Assembly (NCBI GenBank): GCA_902464495.1
Contig: CABQJK010000030.1
Coordinates: 1-21,872, forward strand
Direction: 5' to 3'
DNA from: an uncultured Collinsella sp.
GTDB taxonomy: Bacteria; Actinomycetota; Coriobacteriia; Coriobacteriales; Coriobacteriaceae
Length of the DNA: 21,872 nucleotides
Each line of letters opens with the position of its first letter. Positions within the stretch are counted from its first letter, which is position 1. Both the position numbers and the translations under genes were made by a program. Positions 14,446-21,872 of the stretch are shown here, piece after piece. Below the pieces are notes generated by a model. It saw only the letters and a list, made by a program, of their open reading frames with translations, did no database searches and was not told the DNA's origin.

Positions 14446-14833
14446 GCCCGCTCCTCAACTCGACCGTATGGACACTGTAACCGCAAGACCATACAAGCCG
14501 CGCTATGAATAGAGCGACCTTGTGTTTGAGGTTGTCTTTTGGTACGCAAGCGGCAAGTTTTTGTACAGCGAGGGCCGATTCTTATTAATCCCCCGACTAA
14601 TCGGTCTTTAAGCAGGTAAATGAGCTTGTCAGCTTGTCCCATCTAAGCGGCAGTGTAACGCAGATGAACAAGGTTCAGCCATGTCATTCAACTCGCCTAG
14701 CACCCGCTACCGTCTACGACCTTTTAGTGGCATTTTTGCATAGAATCTGGTATGGAATGAATCAAGCTGTTTGACATCCGGCATTCGCCAAGCTTGCGGC
14801 AAGATTTTGGTCAAGCGGGCGGAAAGGGATAAC
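14446..14833. other. Gene-free region upstream of the regulator
   Basis: About 390 bases without a convincing gene. It must contain the promoter of the regulator (minus strand). I could not place a reliable -35/-10 pair. There is a short CCGAT/ATCGG repeat near 14574-14602 and no long palindrome like those elsewhere in the window. Confidence 0.5.
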
Positions 14834-14859
14834 AAAAAGGCCCCCGCAAAGCGGAGGCC
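14834..14859 (-). terminator. Terminator of nagB
   Basis: On the minus strand GGCCTCCGC (14859 downwards), loop TTT and GCGGGGGCC form a 9-bp stem with one wobble, followed by TTTTT (plus-strand A-run 14834-14838). It lies 34 bases after the nagB stop. Confidence 0.85.
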
Positions 14860-14893
14860 TTAGGCAAGGCTATGTCGAGGTGCAGGATTCGCG

Positions 14894-15622
14894 CTACTCG
14901 CAGAGCGAAAGGGCAGCCTCGTCGGCAACGACAACGCAGTTGGTGTGCAGCTGCAGGATCGAAGCCGGGCACGCGGGCGTAACCGGGCCATAGCACATGT
15001 CATGCACGGCCTGAGCCTTGGCCTCGCCGTTGGCGACGACCAGGATCATGCGGGCATACATGATGGTCTGGGTACCCATGGTGTAGGCCTGACGGGGAAC
15101 GTCGTCGATGCTGTCGAACAGGCGGCTGTTGGCCTGAATGGTGCTCTCGGTGAGGTCGACGCAGTGCGTGCCCTTGGAGAAGTGGTCATCGGGCTCGTTG
15201 AAACCGATGTGGCCGTTGTTGCCAATGCCGAGCAGCTGCAGATCCGGGTAACCGGCGGCGGCGACGATCTTGTCGTACTCAGAGCAGGCAGCGGCGGCAT
15301 CGGGGTTGGAACCGTCGGGCACATGCGTGTTGTTCAGGTCGATGTTGATGTGATCGAAGAAGTTCTCACGCATAAAGTAGTGATAGCTCTGGGGATCGTC
15401 GTGCGAAAGGCCGCGATACTCGTCCAGGTTGTAGGTGCTGACCTCGGCAAAGTCGACGTCGCCCTTCTCGTACCAAGCAGCGAGCTGCTTGTAGGCACCG
15501 ATCGGGGTGGAGCCAGTGGCAAGGCCCAGCACACAGTCGGGCTTGAGGATAACCTGCGCCGAGATAATATTGGCGGCCTTGCGGCTCATATCCTCGTAGT
15601 CTTTAGCTTTAATGATCTTCAT
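14894..15622 (-). CDS. nagB: Glucosamine-6-phosphate deaminase
   Basis: The 242-residue enzyme converts glucosamine-6-phosphate to fructose-6-phosphate and ammonia in amino-sugar catabolism. Motifs are LGLATGSTP (phosphate binding, 32-40), the LDEYRGL loop with D67 and GNNGHIGFNEP with catalytic H138 and E143; spacing matches E. coli D72, H143 and E148. The start MKIIKAKDY at 15622 has AAGGA at a normal distance; an upstream in-frame start at 15700 would add 26 unconserved residues. The C-terminus is shorter than that of E. coli NagB (266 residues), as in Gram-positive short forms, which often lack the allosteric site. A terminator-like hairpin separates it from crr upstream, and its own terminator follows. 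GlmM close by makes the opposite direction of amino-sugar flow. Confidence 0.95.
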   Translation of the reverse strand: MKIIKAKDYEDMSRKAANIISAQVILKPDCVLGLATGSTPIGAYKQLAAWYEKGDVDFAEVSTYNLDEYRGLSHDDPQSYHYFMRENFFDHINIDLNNTHVPDGSNPDAAAACSEYDKIVAAAGYPDLQLLGIGNNGHIGFNEPDDHFSKGTHCVDLTESTIQANSRLFDSIDDVPRQAYTMGTQTIMYARMILVVANGEAKAQAVHDMCYGPVTPACPASILQLHTNCVVVADEAALSLCE

Positions 15623-15783
15623 TACGCGTCCTTTCTCGTACAAGAGAGGCAAGGCTCCCCTTACAAGCACTTGCCCGCGGCCCGCGTCGGCCGCAACCAA
15701 CGTGTGCGGCCACCAGGGCGAGGTCGCGTAATGTATGTGTCTCGTGTCTAGCCGCGTCGAGGCCCCTGCCCGTCCACGGTGAC

Positions 15784-15803
15784 CCGAAGCCTTTTAGCTT
15801 CGG
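15784..15803. promoter_or_regulatory. Hairpin in the nagB leader region
   Basis: CCGAAGC (15784-15790) and GCTTCGG (15797-15803) pair around six bases. It lies between the crr 3' hairpin and nagB, and no T-run follows on either strand. It may be part of the nagB leader. Confidence 0.35.
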
Positions 15804-15820
15804 ACAAGTCCCATCTTGCC

Positions 15821-15854
15821 ACGGAGGGCGCCCTCTTTCAAGGGCGCCCTCCGT
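15821..15854 (-). terminator. 14-bp perfect hairpin after crr
   Basis: The arms 15821-15834 and 15841-15854 are perfectly complementary with a 6-base loop and very GC-rich. It lies about 40 bases beyond the crr stop. The minus strand has no clear T-run after it, so termination is likely but not certain. Confidence 0.55.
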
Positions 15855-15894
15855 AAACGTGTTTGAATTGTAGGCTAATGGCCACGTGCACTTG

Positions 15895-16392
15895 CTAGCG
15901 CTCGCGAGCAACGATGAGCTGGTCCATCTCTTCGACATGCACGCCAACGGAGCCCTTGATGCTCGAGAACTCAACAGAGTTGCACACCAAGATGGGAACC
16001 GTCACATCGTAGCCCTCGGCAGCAATTGCCTCGCGATCGAACTCAATGAGTACATCGCCCTTATGGACGATGTCACCCACTTGCGCATGTACGGTAAAGT
16101 GCTTGCCCTCAAGCTGAACAGTGTCCAAACCAACGTGGATGAGCACGTCCAAGCCATCGACCGTGTTAAGCGCAACAGCGTGTCCCGTGGGAAAAATGGC
16201 CTCGACCTTGGCATCAGCCGGTGCAATCACACGCGTTCCGGTAGGCTGAATCGCCACGCCCTGGCCCAAAAGGCCGGTGGCAAATGTCTGGTCGTTTACC
16301 TCGGAAAGCGGAATGACGTCGCCCGAGATGGGAGCATCCAGCGTAAGGACTCGACCACGCATACCAAAAGACCTTAGGACTTTAGTGAACAT
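15895..16392 (-). CDS. crr: PTS glucose-type EIIA component, stand-alone
   Basis: The 165-residue protein is a single EIIA-Glc domain. Phosphoryl transfer residues are H71 (in GHAVAL) and H86 (in DVLIHVGLDTV), matching E. coli H75 and H90. It would carry phosphate from HPr to a sugar-specific EIIB. It begins MFTKVLRSF at the ATG ending at 16392, with AGGGGG just upstream; the total length equals a typical EIIA-Glc. It follows glmM on the same strand, 71 bases after it, so the two may share a transcript. No EIIB or EIIC gene is in the window, so its partner permease is elsewhere. Confidence 0.9.
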   Translation of the reverse strand: MFTKVLRSFGMRGRVLTLDAPISGDVIPLSEVNDQTFATGLLGQGVAIQPTGTRVIAPADAKVEAIFPTGHAVALNTVDGLDVLIHVGLDTVQLEGKHFTVHAQVGDIVHKGDVLIEFDREAIAAEGYDVTVPILVCNSVEFSSIKGSVGVHVEEMDQLIVARER

Positions 16393-16463
16393 GCTCCCCC
16401 TCGGACATACCAATCGACCAAAATAGCCTTAACAGTTTACCACTTGGCACTCGTTTTTGACCA

Positions 16464-17801
16464 TTAGGGAAGTTCGCGCTTGACAACCTCGACGATGTCG
16501 TCGACAACGCGCTGGGTCAGCTCGTGCGTCTCGGCCTCGGCCATAACGCGGACCAGCGGCTCGGTACCGCTCGGGCGCACCAGAATGCGGCCGCGACCAT
16601 TGAGCTCCTTCTCGGCGGCAGCGACGGCATCCCAGATGGGCTGGCAATCGTCCAGACCAGCCTTGTTGTCGGAATGCACGTTGACGAGTACCTGCGGGTA
16701 CTTCTTCATGATGCCGGCAAGGTCGGTAAGCGTGCGGCCAGTGCGCTTGAGCACGGCCAGCAGCTGCAGAGCCGTCACCAGGCCGTCACCGGTGGTGTTA
16801 TGCTCCAGGAAGATGATGTGGCCGGACTGTTCGCCGCCGATGACGGCGCCGTCCGCGAGCATGCGCTCCAGAACGTAGCGATCGCCCACGGCGGTCTGAA
16901 CCATCTCGAAGCCCTGCTCCTTCATAGCGATGGAGAAGCCCAGGTTGCACATGACGGTCGAGACGATCTCGGAGTTGGCGAGCTTGCCGCGAGCGGCCAG
17001 GTCGGAGCCGCAGATGGCCAGGATGTAGTCGCCGTCGATCTCGTTGCCCTCGCTGTCCACAAAGAGCACGCGGTCGGCGTCGCCGTCGTGGGCCAGGCCG
17101 ATATCGGCGTGGGTGCGCAGCACGAGCTCGCGCAGAGGCTCGAGGTGCGTAGAGCCGCACTCGACATTGATGTCGGTGCCGCAGTAATCGGTGTTGATGG
17201 CATGGACCGTGGCACCCAGGCGCTGCAGCGCGGCGGGCGTAGTCTGGCAGGAAGCACCGTGACCGCAGTCGACGGCAACGACCAGGCCATCGAGCCTCAG
17301 GCCATCAAGCGTATCGATGGCGTGGTCGACGTATGCCTTGCGAGCGTCCTTCATCTTGATGATGTGGCCCACGCCGGCACCGGTCGGCAGCGTGTCGGCA
17401 GCCATGGCTTCCTCGGACATGACCCAGGCGCTGATCTCTTCCTCGACCGCATCGGGAAGCTTCATACCCTTGCGGCTAAAGAACTTGATGCCGTTGAACT
17501 CCGGCGGATTATGCGAAGCAGAGATGACGATGCCGCCATCGAGCTCGTTCTGGACGGTGAGCAGCGCCACGGCAGGCGTGGGGATGACGCCGCAGCAGTG
17601 CGGACGACCGCCCTCGGCCATGATGCCGGCGGTCAGAGCGCTCTCGAGCATGGTACCCGAAAGACGCGTGTCGCGGCCGATGCAGATGTCCGGGCCAAGG
17701 AACTTGGTCGCCGCGCGGCCCAGGCGAAACGCGAGGTCGCACGAGAGGTCGGCATTGGCGACGCCACGGACGCCGTCGGTACCGAAGATGTTCTGGGGCA
17801 T
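16464..17801 (-). CDS. glmM: Phosphoglucosamine mutase
   Basis: The 445-residue enzyme interconverts glucosamine-6-phosphate and glucosamine-1-phosphate for UDP-GlcNAc and peptidoglycan synthesis. It starts MPQNIFGTDGVRG. The phosphoserine loop is ISASHNPPEFNGIKF with S96, the metal site is DGDADR, the sugar loop is GEQSGH and the phosphate-binding loop is RPSGTEPLVRVM near the C-terminus. Length is normal for bacterial GlmM. AAGGAG lies seven bases before the ATG. It comes after rplM-rpsI on the same strand but behind their terminator, so it probably has its own promoter. nagB uses the same substrate pool in the catabolic direction. Confidence 0.96.
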   Translation of the reverse strand: MPQNIFGTDGVRGVANADLSCDLAFRLGRAATKFLGPDICIGRDTRLSGTMLESALTAGIMAEGGRPHCCGVIPTPAVALLTVQNELDGGIVISASHNPPEFNGIKFFSRKGMKLPDAVEEEISAWVMSEEAMAADTLPTGAGVGHIIKMKDARKAYVDHAIDTLDGLRLDGLVVAVDCGHGASCQTTPAALQRLGATVHAINTDYCGTDINVECGSTHLEPLRELVLRTHADIGLAHDGDADRVLFVDSEGNEIDGDYILAICGSDLAARGKLANSEIVSTVMCNLGFSIAMKEQGFEMVQTAVGDRYVLERMLADGAVIGGEQSGHIIFLEHNTTGDGLVTALQLLAVLKRTGRTLTDLAGIMKKYPQVLVNVHSDNKAGLDDCQPIWDAVAAAEKELNGRGRILVRPSGTEPLVRVMAEAETHELTQRVVDDIVEVVKRELP

Positions 17802-17850
17802 AGGATTGCTCCTTCCCTAGCAGGCGATATGCAACCGCCCGCCCTAGTCG

Positions 17851-17892
17851 AAAAAGAAAAGCGGGACCCGCCGAGGAATCGGCAGGCCCCGC
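17851..17892 (-). terminator. Terminator of rplM-rpsI
   Basis: On the minus strand a 14-bp stem (17892-17879 with 17874-17861, one mismatch) with loop TTCC is followed by TTTTCTTTTT. It separates the ribosomal protein genes from glmM. Confidence 0.9.
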
Positions 17893-17924
17893 TTGTACAT
17901 TGTATCTCGAAAGGAGATAAAACC

Positions 17925-18320
<396 letters not shown>

Positions 18321-18322
18321 CT

Positions 18323-18766
18323 TTAAGCCTCCAGCTCAATCTTCGTGGGGTTCTGGGCAGCATGCGGATGCTCGGCACCAGCGTAGACCTTAAGCTTGGT
18401 CATCTGGGCACGGCCGAGGGTGGTCTTGGGCAGCATACCGCGAACGGCGCGCTCGATAACCTTCTCCGGGTGCTTCTCCATAGCCTGGCGGAAGCTCTCA
18501 GCCTTGAGGCCGCCGTTGTAGCCGCTGTGGCGATAATAGGTCTTCGTGTCGGCCTTGTTACCGGTAAGCTGGACCTTATCGGCGTTGATGACGACAACGA
18601 AGTCGCCGCAGTCGCTGTTGGGCGTGAACTGGGGCTTGTTCTTACCGCGCAGGATCATTGCGATCTGGGTGGCAAGACGGCCCAGGACAGCACCATCGGC
18701 GTCGACGAGAACCCAGTTGCGCTGGACCTCGCCCTGCTTGGCGTAGTGAGTCGATTTCGAAATCAC
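18323..18766 (-). CDS. rplM: 50S ribosomal protein L13
   Basis: The 147-residue protein has the L13 features WVLVDADGAVLGRLATQIA, the ILRGKNKP strand and KTYYRHSGYNGGLK, then AVRGMLPKTTLGR and KLKVYAGAEHPHAAQNP at the end. It starts with GTG at 18764-18766, with GGAGG seven bases upstream. It is first in the rplM-rpsI operon, behind a strong-looking promoter at 18833-18860. Confidence 0.98.
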   Translation of the reverse strand: MISKSTHYAKQGEVQRNWVLVDADGAVLGRLATQIAMILRGKNKPQFTPNSDCGDFVVVINADKVQLTGNKADTKTYYRHSGYNGGLKAESFRQAMEKHPEKVIERAVRGMLPKTTLGRAQMTKLKVYAGAEHPHAAQNPTKIELEA

Positions 18767-18832
18767 TTAGACTCCTCCATGTACAGTACGTGTTGTTACA
18801 GAGATTCACGGGGCTCTGCAAGTAACCCGTCC

Positions 18833-18860
18833 ATATTACCCCGCTCGCCGTACGAGTCAA
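18833..18860 (-). promoter_or_regulatory. Promoter of rplM-rpsI
   Basis: On the minus strand TTGACT (18860-18855) and TAATAT (18838-18833) are 16 bases apart, close to the vegetative sigma consensus. The predicted transcript starts near 18826 with a leader of about 60 bases. Confidence 0.7.
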
Positions 18861-18923
18861 CAGGTATTTTGGCTCCGACCAGAGTTTCTGCACATGTCAT
18901 CCACGAGCCGTGACGTTGCAGCG

Positions 18924-19802
18924 CTAGCGCTCAACAAACTCCTGGATCTCCGCGAGCAAACGCTTTGCCTCCTGGCGACCCTGAATATACAGGTCCAAAA
19001 GCTTTGCCGGATCATGCTCGACATGGCCGACCTCGACCGGCTTTTGCGGAGCGATGACCAGCGCGCGGCCCTCGCGCTCATACTTCCACAGGTGCATGCG
19101 CTGGAGGTTATAGCGGTCGTGGCGCGTCTCGATAGCCTCGAGCAGATAGGGGTAGTCGGCATAGCGCGCACGCGCCGCCGGCAAAAACTCGTAGGGCTTT
19201 TTCTCATATGAGCGGTCCTGGGTGACGATGACGACCGCACGGTCGAAGCCCGCCTCCTCGAGCACATGCTCGATAGGAACCGAATCGGCTACGCCGCCGT
19301 CGACGTATTTGTGCCCGTCAATCTCGACCGGCGGCGTCACCAGCGGCAGCGACGTCGAGGCGCGCACGGCGTCGAGGTCGAGCACGGCGCTTTTGACCGG
19401 CAGGTAGGCAGCGGTTCCAAACAGCATGTCCGTCGCGACGGCGTACATCTCGATAGGGCTGGCGTCGAACGCCTCGTTGTCAAAGGGATCCAGGCGGTCC
19501 TGGATATCGTTGAAGATAAAGTCGTAACCCACGATGGAGCCCGTGGATGCGAAGGATGCGGCACCCATGTAGCGGTTGTCATTGCAGAAGGTCAGGTTGA
19601 TGCGATTGACGCGACCGATCTGGTGTGACTTGTAGTTGACGCCGTTGAGCGCACCGGCCGATACGCCATATACCGCCGGAATTTCGACACCGGCCTCCAT
19701 GAGAACGTCGAGCACGCCGGCGGTAAACTGCCCACGAAAACTGCCACCCTCCAAGACGAGCGCGACCTTGCCGACGTTCTTTGCCTTATCTTCTGCAGTC
19801 AT
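18924..19802 (-). CDS. Patatin-like phospholipase family protein
   Basis: The 292-residue protein is a patatin-fold serine hydrolase. The nucleophile is S48 in GVSAG and the catalytic Asp is D168 in VDGG. The oxyanion loop reads EGGSFRGQFTAGVL (18-31), with Ser where many members have a third Gly. It should act as a lipid acyl hydrolase, but the substrate is unknown. No signal peptide is visible, so it is probably cytoplasmic or peripherally membrane-bound. AGGAGG lies five bases before the ATG. It is on the same strand as rplM but is probably separately transcribed. Its upstream region contains the 62-bp repeat array (19887-20140), which may affect its expression. Confidence 0.9.
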   Translation of the reverse strand: MTAEDKAKNVGKVALVLEGGSFRGQFTAGVLDVLMEAGVEIPAVYGVSAGALNGVNYKSHQIGRVNRINLTFCNDNRYMGAASFASTGSIVGYDFIFNDIQDRLDPFDNEAFDASPIEMYAVATDMLFGTAAYLPVKSAVLDLDAVRASTSLPLVTPPVEIDGHKYVDGGVADSVPIEHVLEEAGFDRAVVIVTQDRSYEKKPYEFLPAARARYADYPYLLEAIETRHDRYNLQRMHLWKYEREGRALVIAPQKPVEVGHVEHDPAKLLDLYIQGRQEAKRLLAEIQEFVER

Positions 19803-19886
19803 ATCGACCTCCTGCGATTGCGTTTTGGCTTTCTTCTACCCAGTTTTGGAATGGAGGGCGCGCAGGTTTTTCGAGGCGGCAGGTGA

Positions 19887-20140
19887 AGCGGAAAGTGCGT
19901 CCCAGTTTGAGGCGGGATTCCGGGATGAACTTTCCGTTTGGACCGCCGTTGGGAAAGCGCGTCCCGTTCTGAGCGCGGATTCCGGGATGCGGTTTCCGCT
20001 TGAGGCGTCTTCCGGAAAATGAATCCCATTCCGAGCGTCGATTCCGGGATGCAGTTTCCGCTTGAAACGTCATCCGGAAACCGCATCCCAGTCTGAGCCG
20101 GAATTCTGGGATGGATTTTCCGCCTGGGGCGACGTTGATG
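19887..20140. repeat. 62-bp tandem repeat array, each period containing an inverted repeat
   Basis: Three full periods (19916-19977, 19978-20039, 20040-20101) each begin GATTCCGGGATG. They are preceded by a half period (about 19887-19915) and followed by a partial, more diverged one (20102 to about 20140). Within each period a left arm (GGGATGnnnTTTCCG) faces a right arm (CGGAAAnnGnATCCC), so four left and four right arms alternate. The array lies 85 bases upstream of the patatin-gene start. Frames through it are low-complexity and not likely genes. Confidence 0.8.
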
Positions 20141-20198
20141 CGGGGCATGGCAGGCTGCAGTCCGATCGGCATCGCATCTATATCCGGTTGAGGCATTG

Positions 20199-20330
20199 CG
20201 CGGAGAATCCGCGTGTTCGCTTCGCGAACCCGCACCGGCTTCGGCCGCCTGCCGGCGTCCTCGCCCGCTCGCTACAAACGCTTCGCGTTTGCTTAACGCT
20301 CGCGCCCTGCATAGAGTTCGATTCTCCGCG
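20199..20330 (-). repeat. tmRNA-end-associated repeat with inverted T-arm copy
   Basis: Reading on the minus strand, just beyond the tmRNA terminator, 20330-20314 carries CGCGGAGAATCGAACTC, an exact 17-base inverted copy of the tmRNA T-arm region (20397-20413). Then come CAGGGCGCGAGC and the hairpin AAACGCGAAGCGTTT (20289-20275), a GC-rich stretch and GATTCTCCGCG (20209-20199). The two ends, 20199-20209 and 20320-20330, are a perfect 11-bp inverted repeat. The same order and a similar core occur after tRNA-Glu at 759-880. Confidence 0.65.
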
Positions 20331-20345
20331 GTACGGGCTAGAAAT

Positions 20346-20379
20346 GAAAAGGCAGGTAGATACGAATATCTACCTGCCT
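20346..20379 (-). terminator. Terminator of ssrA
   Basis: A perfect 13-bp stem (20350-20362 with 20367-20379) with loop TTCG on the minus strand is followed by a short T-rich tail. It lies nine bases after the tmRNA CCA end. Confidence 0.85.
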
Positions 20380-20387
20380 GTAACTAT

Positions 20388-20751
20388 TGGTGGAGGCGCG
20401 GAGAATCGAACTCCGGTCCACGAAAGCCCCCTGATTGGCATCTCCAAGCTCAGTCGCTGGTTTAGTCTCGGACGCTTTGCGCGCAGCGACACGCTCGCAG
20501 CATCCCAACCGGTTCGATCTTAGCCTGCGCCATACCGATTACGTGCGCAGGAGCATTCCCCTAACATGACGTCGCACCGGTGTCGGGGAAATCACCGGGT
20601 TGACGCGCCGCTATAAATTAAGCAGCGAGAGCCATAGGCTCAAAAGAAGAGTTGTTGTCAATTCAATTTGACGGTACCCCTGTTTAACGAGGCGAGGAGA
20701 CCTCGGCTTGCTTCCTCTCTCAGAGCTATCGTGTCGAAACCAGTCGCCCCC
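20388..20751 (-). ncRNA. ssrA: Transfer-messenger RNA (tmRNA)
   Basis: This 364-base RNA rescues stalled ribosomes with SmpB. The 5' end GGGGGCG (20751-20745) pairs with the 3' CGCCTCC (20398-20392), followed by A and encoded CCA (20390-20388). GACTGGTTTCGACAC is the conserved 5' D-loop-like part and GGAGTTCGATTCTCC the T-arm. The tag frame (minus, 20659-20618) reads DNNSSFEPMALAA then TAA, ending in the usual LAA degron. The codon before GAC is ATT and the one before that a TGA, so resumption is probably at GAC or ATT rather than the usual Ala or Gly codon. This is a single-chain, not permuted, tmRNA. Confidence 0.93.
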
Positions 20752-20849
20752 GAATGTTGGGAAAGTCTGGATGGTATCGGGCCTGCAAACACCCGATAAC
20801 CGTCGACTTTTCAAGGAACATACGGGGCGAGCCCCGCTTGTGGAGTGTT

Positions 20850-20858
20850 ATCTTACCA
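20850..20858 (-). promoter_or_regulatory. Candidate extended -10 promoter of ssrA
   Basis: On the minus strand TG, one base and TAAGAT (20855-20850) form an extended -10 like that of tRNA-Glu. The tmRNA 5' end is about 100 bases downstream, so a 5' leader would have to be removed by RNase P. No good -35 is seen. Confidence 0.35.
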
Positions 20859-20990
20859 CGTTCTGAAAGCGGACAGCTGTTCTATGCACGAGCTGTGAAG
20901 ACCTCAATGTGCGCCGCACTTCGCACTTTTGTTACCGATCGCGTCACGTATATTTTCGCCAAGCAAAATTGACCCGTCGAAAGGACCGTT

Positions 20991-21425
20991 ATGGATACCA
21001 AGCAGCAACTCGTCAATGCCCTCGCAGGCCTGGGCTCAACCATTACCGAAGCTATGGATGTCATCGAGGGCTTTGTCCCCTGCGGACATCCCGCCCTCAC
21101 GGTATCGAACGCACTCGTCGCGCTGGACGCTGACGATGATGTGGCTCTCGCCCAGCAGCTTGAGACCGTCGAGGGCTTTATCGACCACGTGAGCGAGAAC
21201 CGCGGCGTGGCCGCCTACCACGGCATCGAGGTCGAGCTCGCGGGTCCCAAAGCCGATCTGCTCGCAGCAATCCGCGAGGTAGGCGCCCTTATGCAGACCG
21301 CAGGCGTCAAGAACACCCAGGTCAACGAGTGGGTCTACCGCAGCCTGGCAGCACTGAACGATTCCGACGAAAAGGCCGCCGAGAAGCTCGCCGAAGCTCC
21401 CACCATCAAGGCAGCGCTTTTGTAA
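20991..21425 (+). CDS. Hypothetical protein, 144 residues
   Basis: I do not recognise this protein. It is acidic, mostly helical and Ala-rich, with no signal peptide or membrane segment, and has a single Cys in FVPCGHPALTVSNALVALDADDD (28-50). Codon use is like the neighbouring genes, and AAAGGA lies five bases before the ATG, so it is probably a real cytoplasmic protein. A possible promoter (TTGTTA, 16 bases, TATTTT) lies near 20929-20956. It is divergent from ssrA and converges with the PIN-domain gene. Confidence 0.75.
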   Translation: MDTKQQLVNALAGLGSTITEAMDVIEGFVPCGHPALTVSNALVALDADDDVALAQQLETVEGFIDHVSENRGVAAYHGIEVELAGPKADLLAAIREVGALMQTAGVKNTQVNEWVYRSLAALNDSDEKAAEKLAEAPTIKAALL

Positions 21426-21483
21426 ATAGCAGGCGCAGGTCCCTTGGCGCATCGTCGTCCAAGAGGCCCGCAAACAGTTCGCG

Positions 21484-21872
21484 TCAACCGATGGCCGCGC
21501 CGCTGCGTTCGGCCAAAGCAAGAATCGGCATCATTTGGCGAGGTGTCTTTGCTGCAAGATCGGCATGTTCGAGCAGTTTGCGATCGTTAGTTACCAAGTA
21601 ATCGACCTGCGCGCGTTTGCATGCGGCGAGCACCAAGTTGTCCTCGTAATCGCGATGGAGCGCTAAGTATTTGTCGGCCAGCCAAAGGTCCGACGCATCT
21701 GCACCCACGGCCGTGGCGTTTTCGGTCATGTTCCGAGCAAACGCCAGCGCCGCATCGCCAATTGCACGGGCAGACGCCTCGTCGAGCGCTCCCCCGCTGG
21801 CAAGAACGCTACGCTTCAGCTCGTGTTGGACAACGTACAGCACGTCCTTGGCGATATGCACCGGAAAGAACA
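21484..21872 (-). CDS. PIN-domain protein, C-terminal part (partial)
   Basis: The frame is open to the window edge, so the start is missing and only the last roughly 128 residues are seen. DYEDNLVLAACKRAQVDYLVTNDRKLL carries the acidic residues (D/ED and ND) of the C-terminal half of PIN-fold nucleases, which cleave RNA using Mg2+ or Mn2+. VapC toxins and other PIN proteins share this. The first acidic residue of the site would be in the missing N-terminus. No antitoxin gene is visible inside the window; if it belongs to a toxin-antitoxin pair, the partner should lie upstream, beyond 21872. Confidence 0.8.
   Translation of the reverse strand, partial: FFPVHIAKDVLYVVQHELKRSVLASGGALDEASARAIGDAALAFARNMTENATAVGADASDLWLADKYLALHRDYEDNLVLAACKRAQVDYLVTNDRKLLEHADLAAKTPRQMMPILALAERSGAAIG

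Noticed and set aside
15689..15760. DasR-type operator upstream of nagB
   Set aside because: A GTCTAG core occurs in the region, but the flanks are not palindromic as in known sites.
19887..20140. CRISPR array
   Set aside because: The periods are contiguous and diverged throughout, with internal inverted repeats. There is no constant repeat with unique spacers and no cas gene nearby.
19786..20235. 149-codon minus-strand frame through the 62-bp repeats
   Set aside because: The 62-bp period is not a multiple of three, the product is low-complexity, and no ribosome binding site is evident.
20062..20523. 153-codon plus-strand frame across the end of ssrA
   Set aside because: It reads antisense through tmRNA and through the repeat array, with no protein family resemblance.

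Overview
The window looks like chromosome from a Coriobacteriia actinobacterium, most likely Collinsella or a close relative. This is inference, based on GC-rich coding DNA with strong GCC/CGC-type codon bias, a MurT/GatD-type amidotransferase, a type III glutamine synthetase, a split cobalamin methionine synthase, and many short palindromic intergenic elements. No database search was possible.

Layout. 1-335: 3' end of a GatD-like glutamine amidotransferase. 336-1340: no protein gene; palindromic repeats, tRNA-Glu(UUC), two tRNA-derived remnants with terminators, and a 221-bp element with 35-bp terminal inverted repeats. 1341-3428 (-): type III glutamine synthetase. 3856-8240 (+): one-carbon/methionine cluster: metF, a separate cobalamin-synthase reactivation protein, and a metH that lacks that domain; a 156-bp palindromic element sits between the last two. 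8349-9713 (+): UPF0210/DUF711 protein. 9714-10029: a 134-bp inverted-repeat element and an attenuator-like leader. 10030-10917 (+): class I methyltransferase. 11077-11376 (+): YhbY-type RNA-binding protein. 11446-14445 (-): 999-residue NTPase regulator with a C-terminal winged helix and BTAD-like region. 14894-17801 (-): amino-sugar genes nagB, a stand-alone PTS EIIA-Glc, and glmM. 17925-18766 (-): rplM-rpsI. 18924-19802 (-): patatin-like phospholipase. 19887-20140: 62-bp tandem hairpin repeats. 20388-20751 (-): ssrA (tmRNA) with a tRNA-end-associated repeat behind its terminator. 20991-21425 (+): unknown protein. 21484-21872 (-): PIN-domain protein cut by the window edge.

How the genes fit together. 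MetF supplies 5-methyltetrahydrofolate, MetH transfers the methyl group to homocysteine through cobalamin, and the separate activation protein would reductively remethylate inactive cob(II)alamin. NagB, GlmM and EIIA-Glc join amino-sugar catabolism, cell-wall precursor synthesis and sugar uptake. rplM-rpsI is the usual ribosomal pair. tmRNA is ribosome rescue.

The most unusual content is intergenic: at least six different inverted-repeat families in 22 kb. The most interesting is a repeat found downstream of both tRNA-Glu and tmRNA. It begins with an inverted copy of the adjacent RNA's T-arm, followed by a shared CAGGGnGCG...AAACGCG...GCGTTT core.
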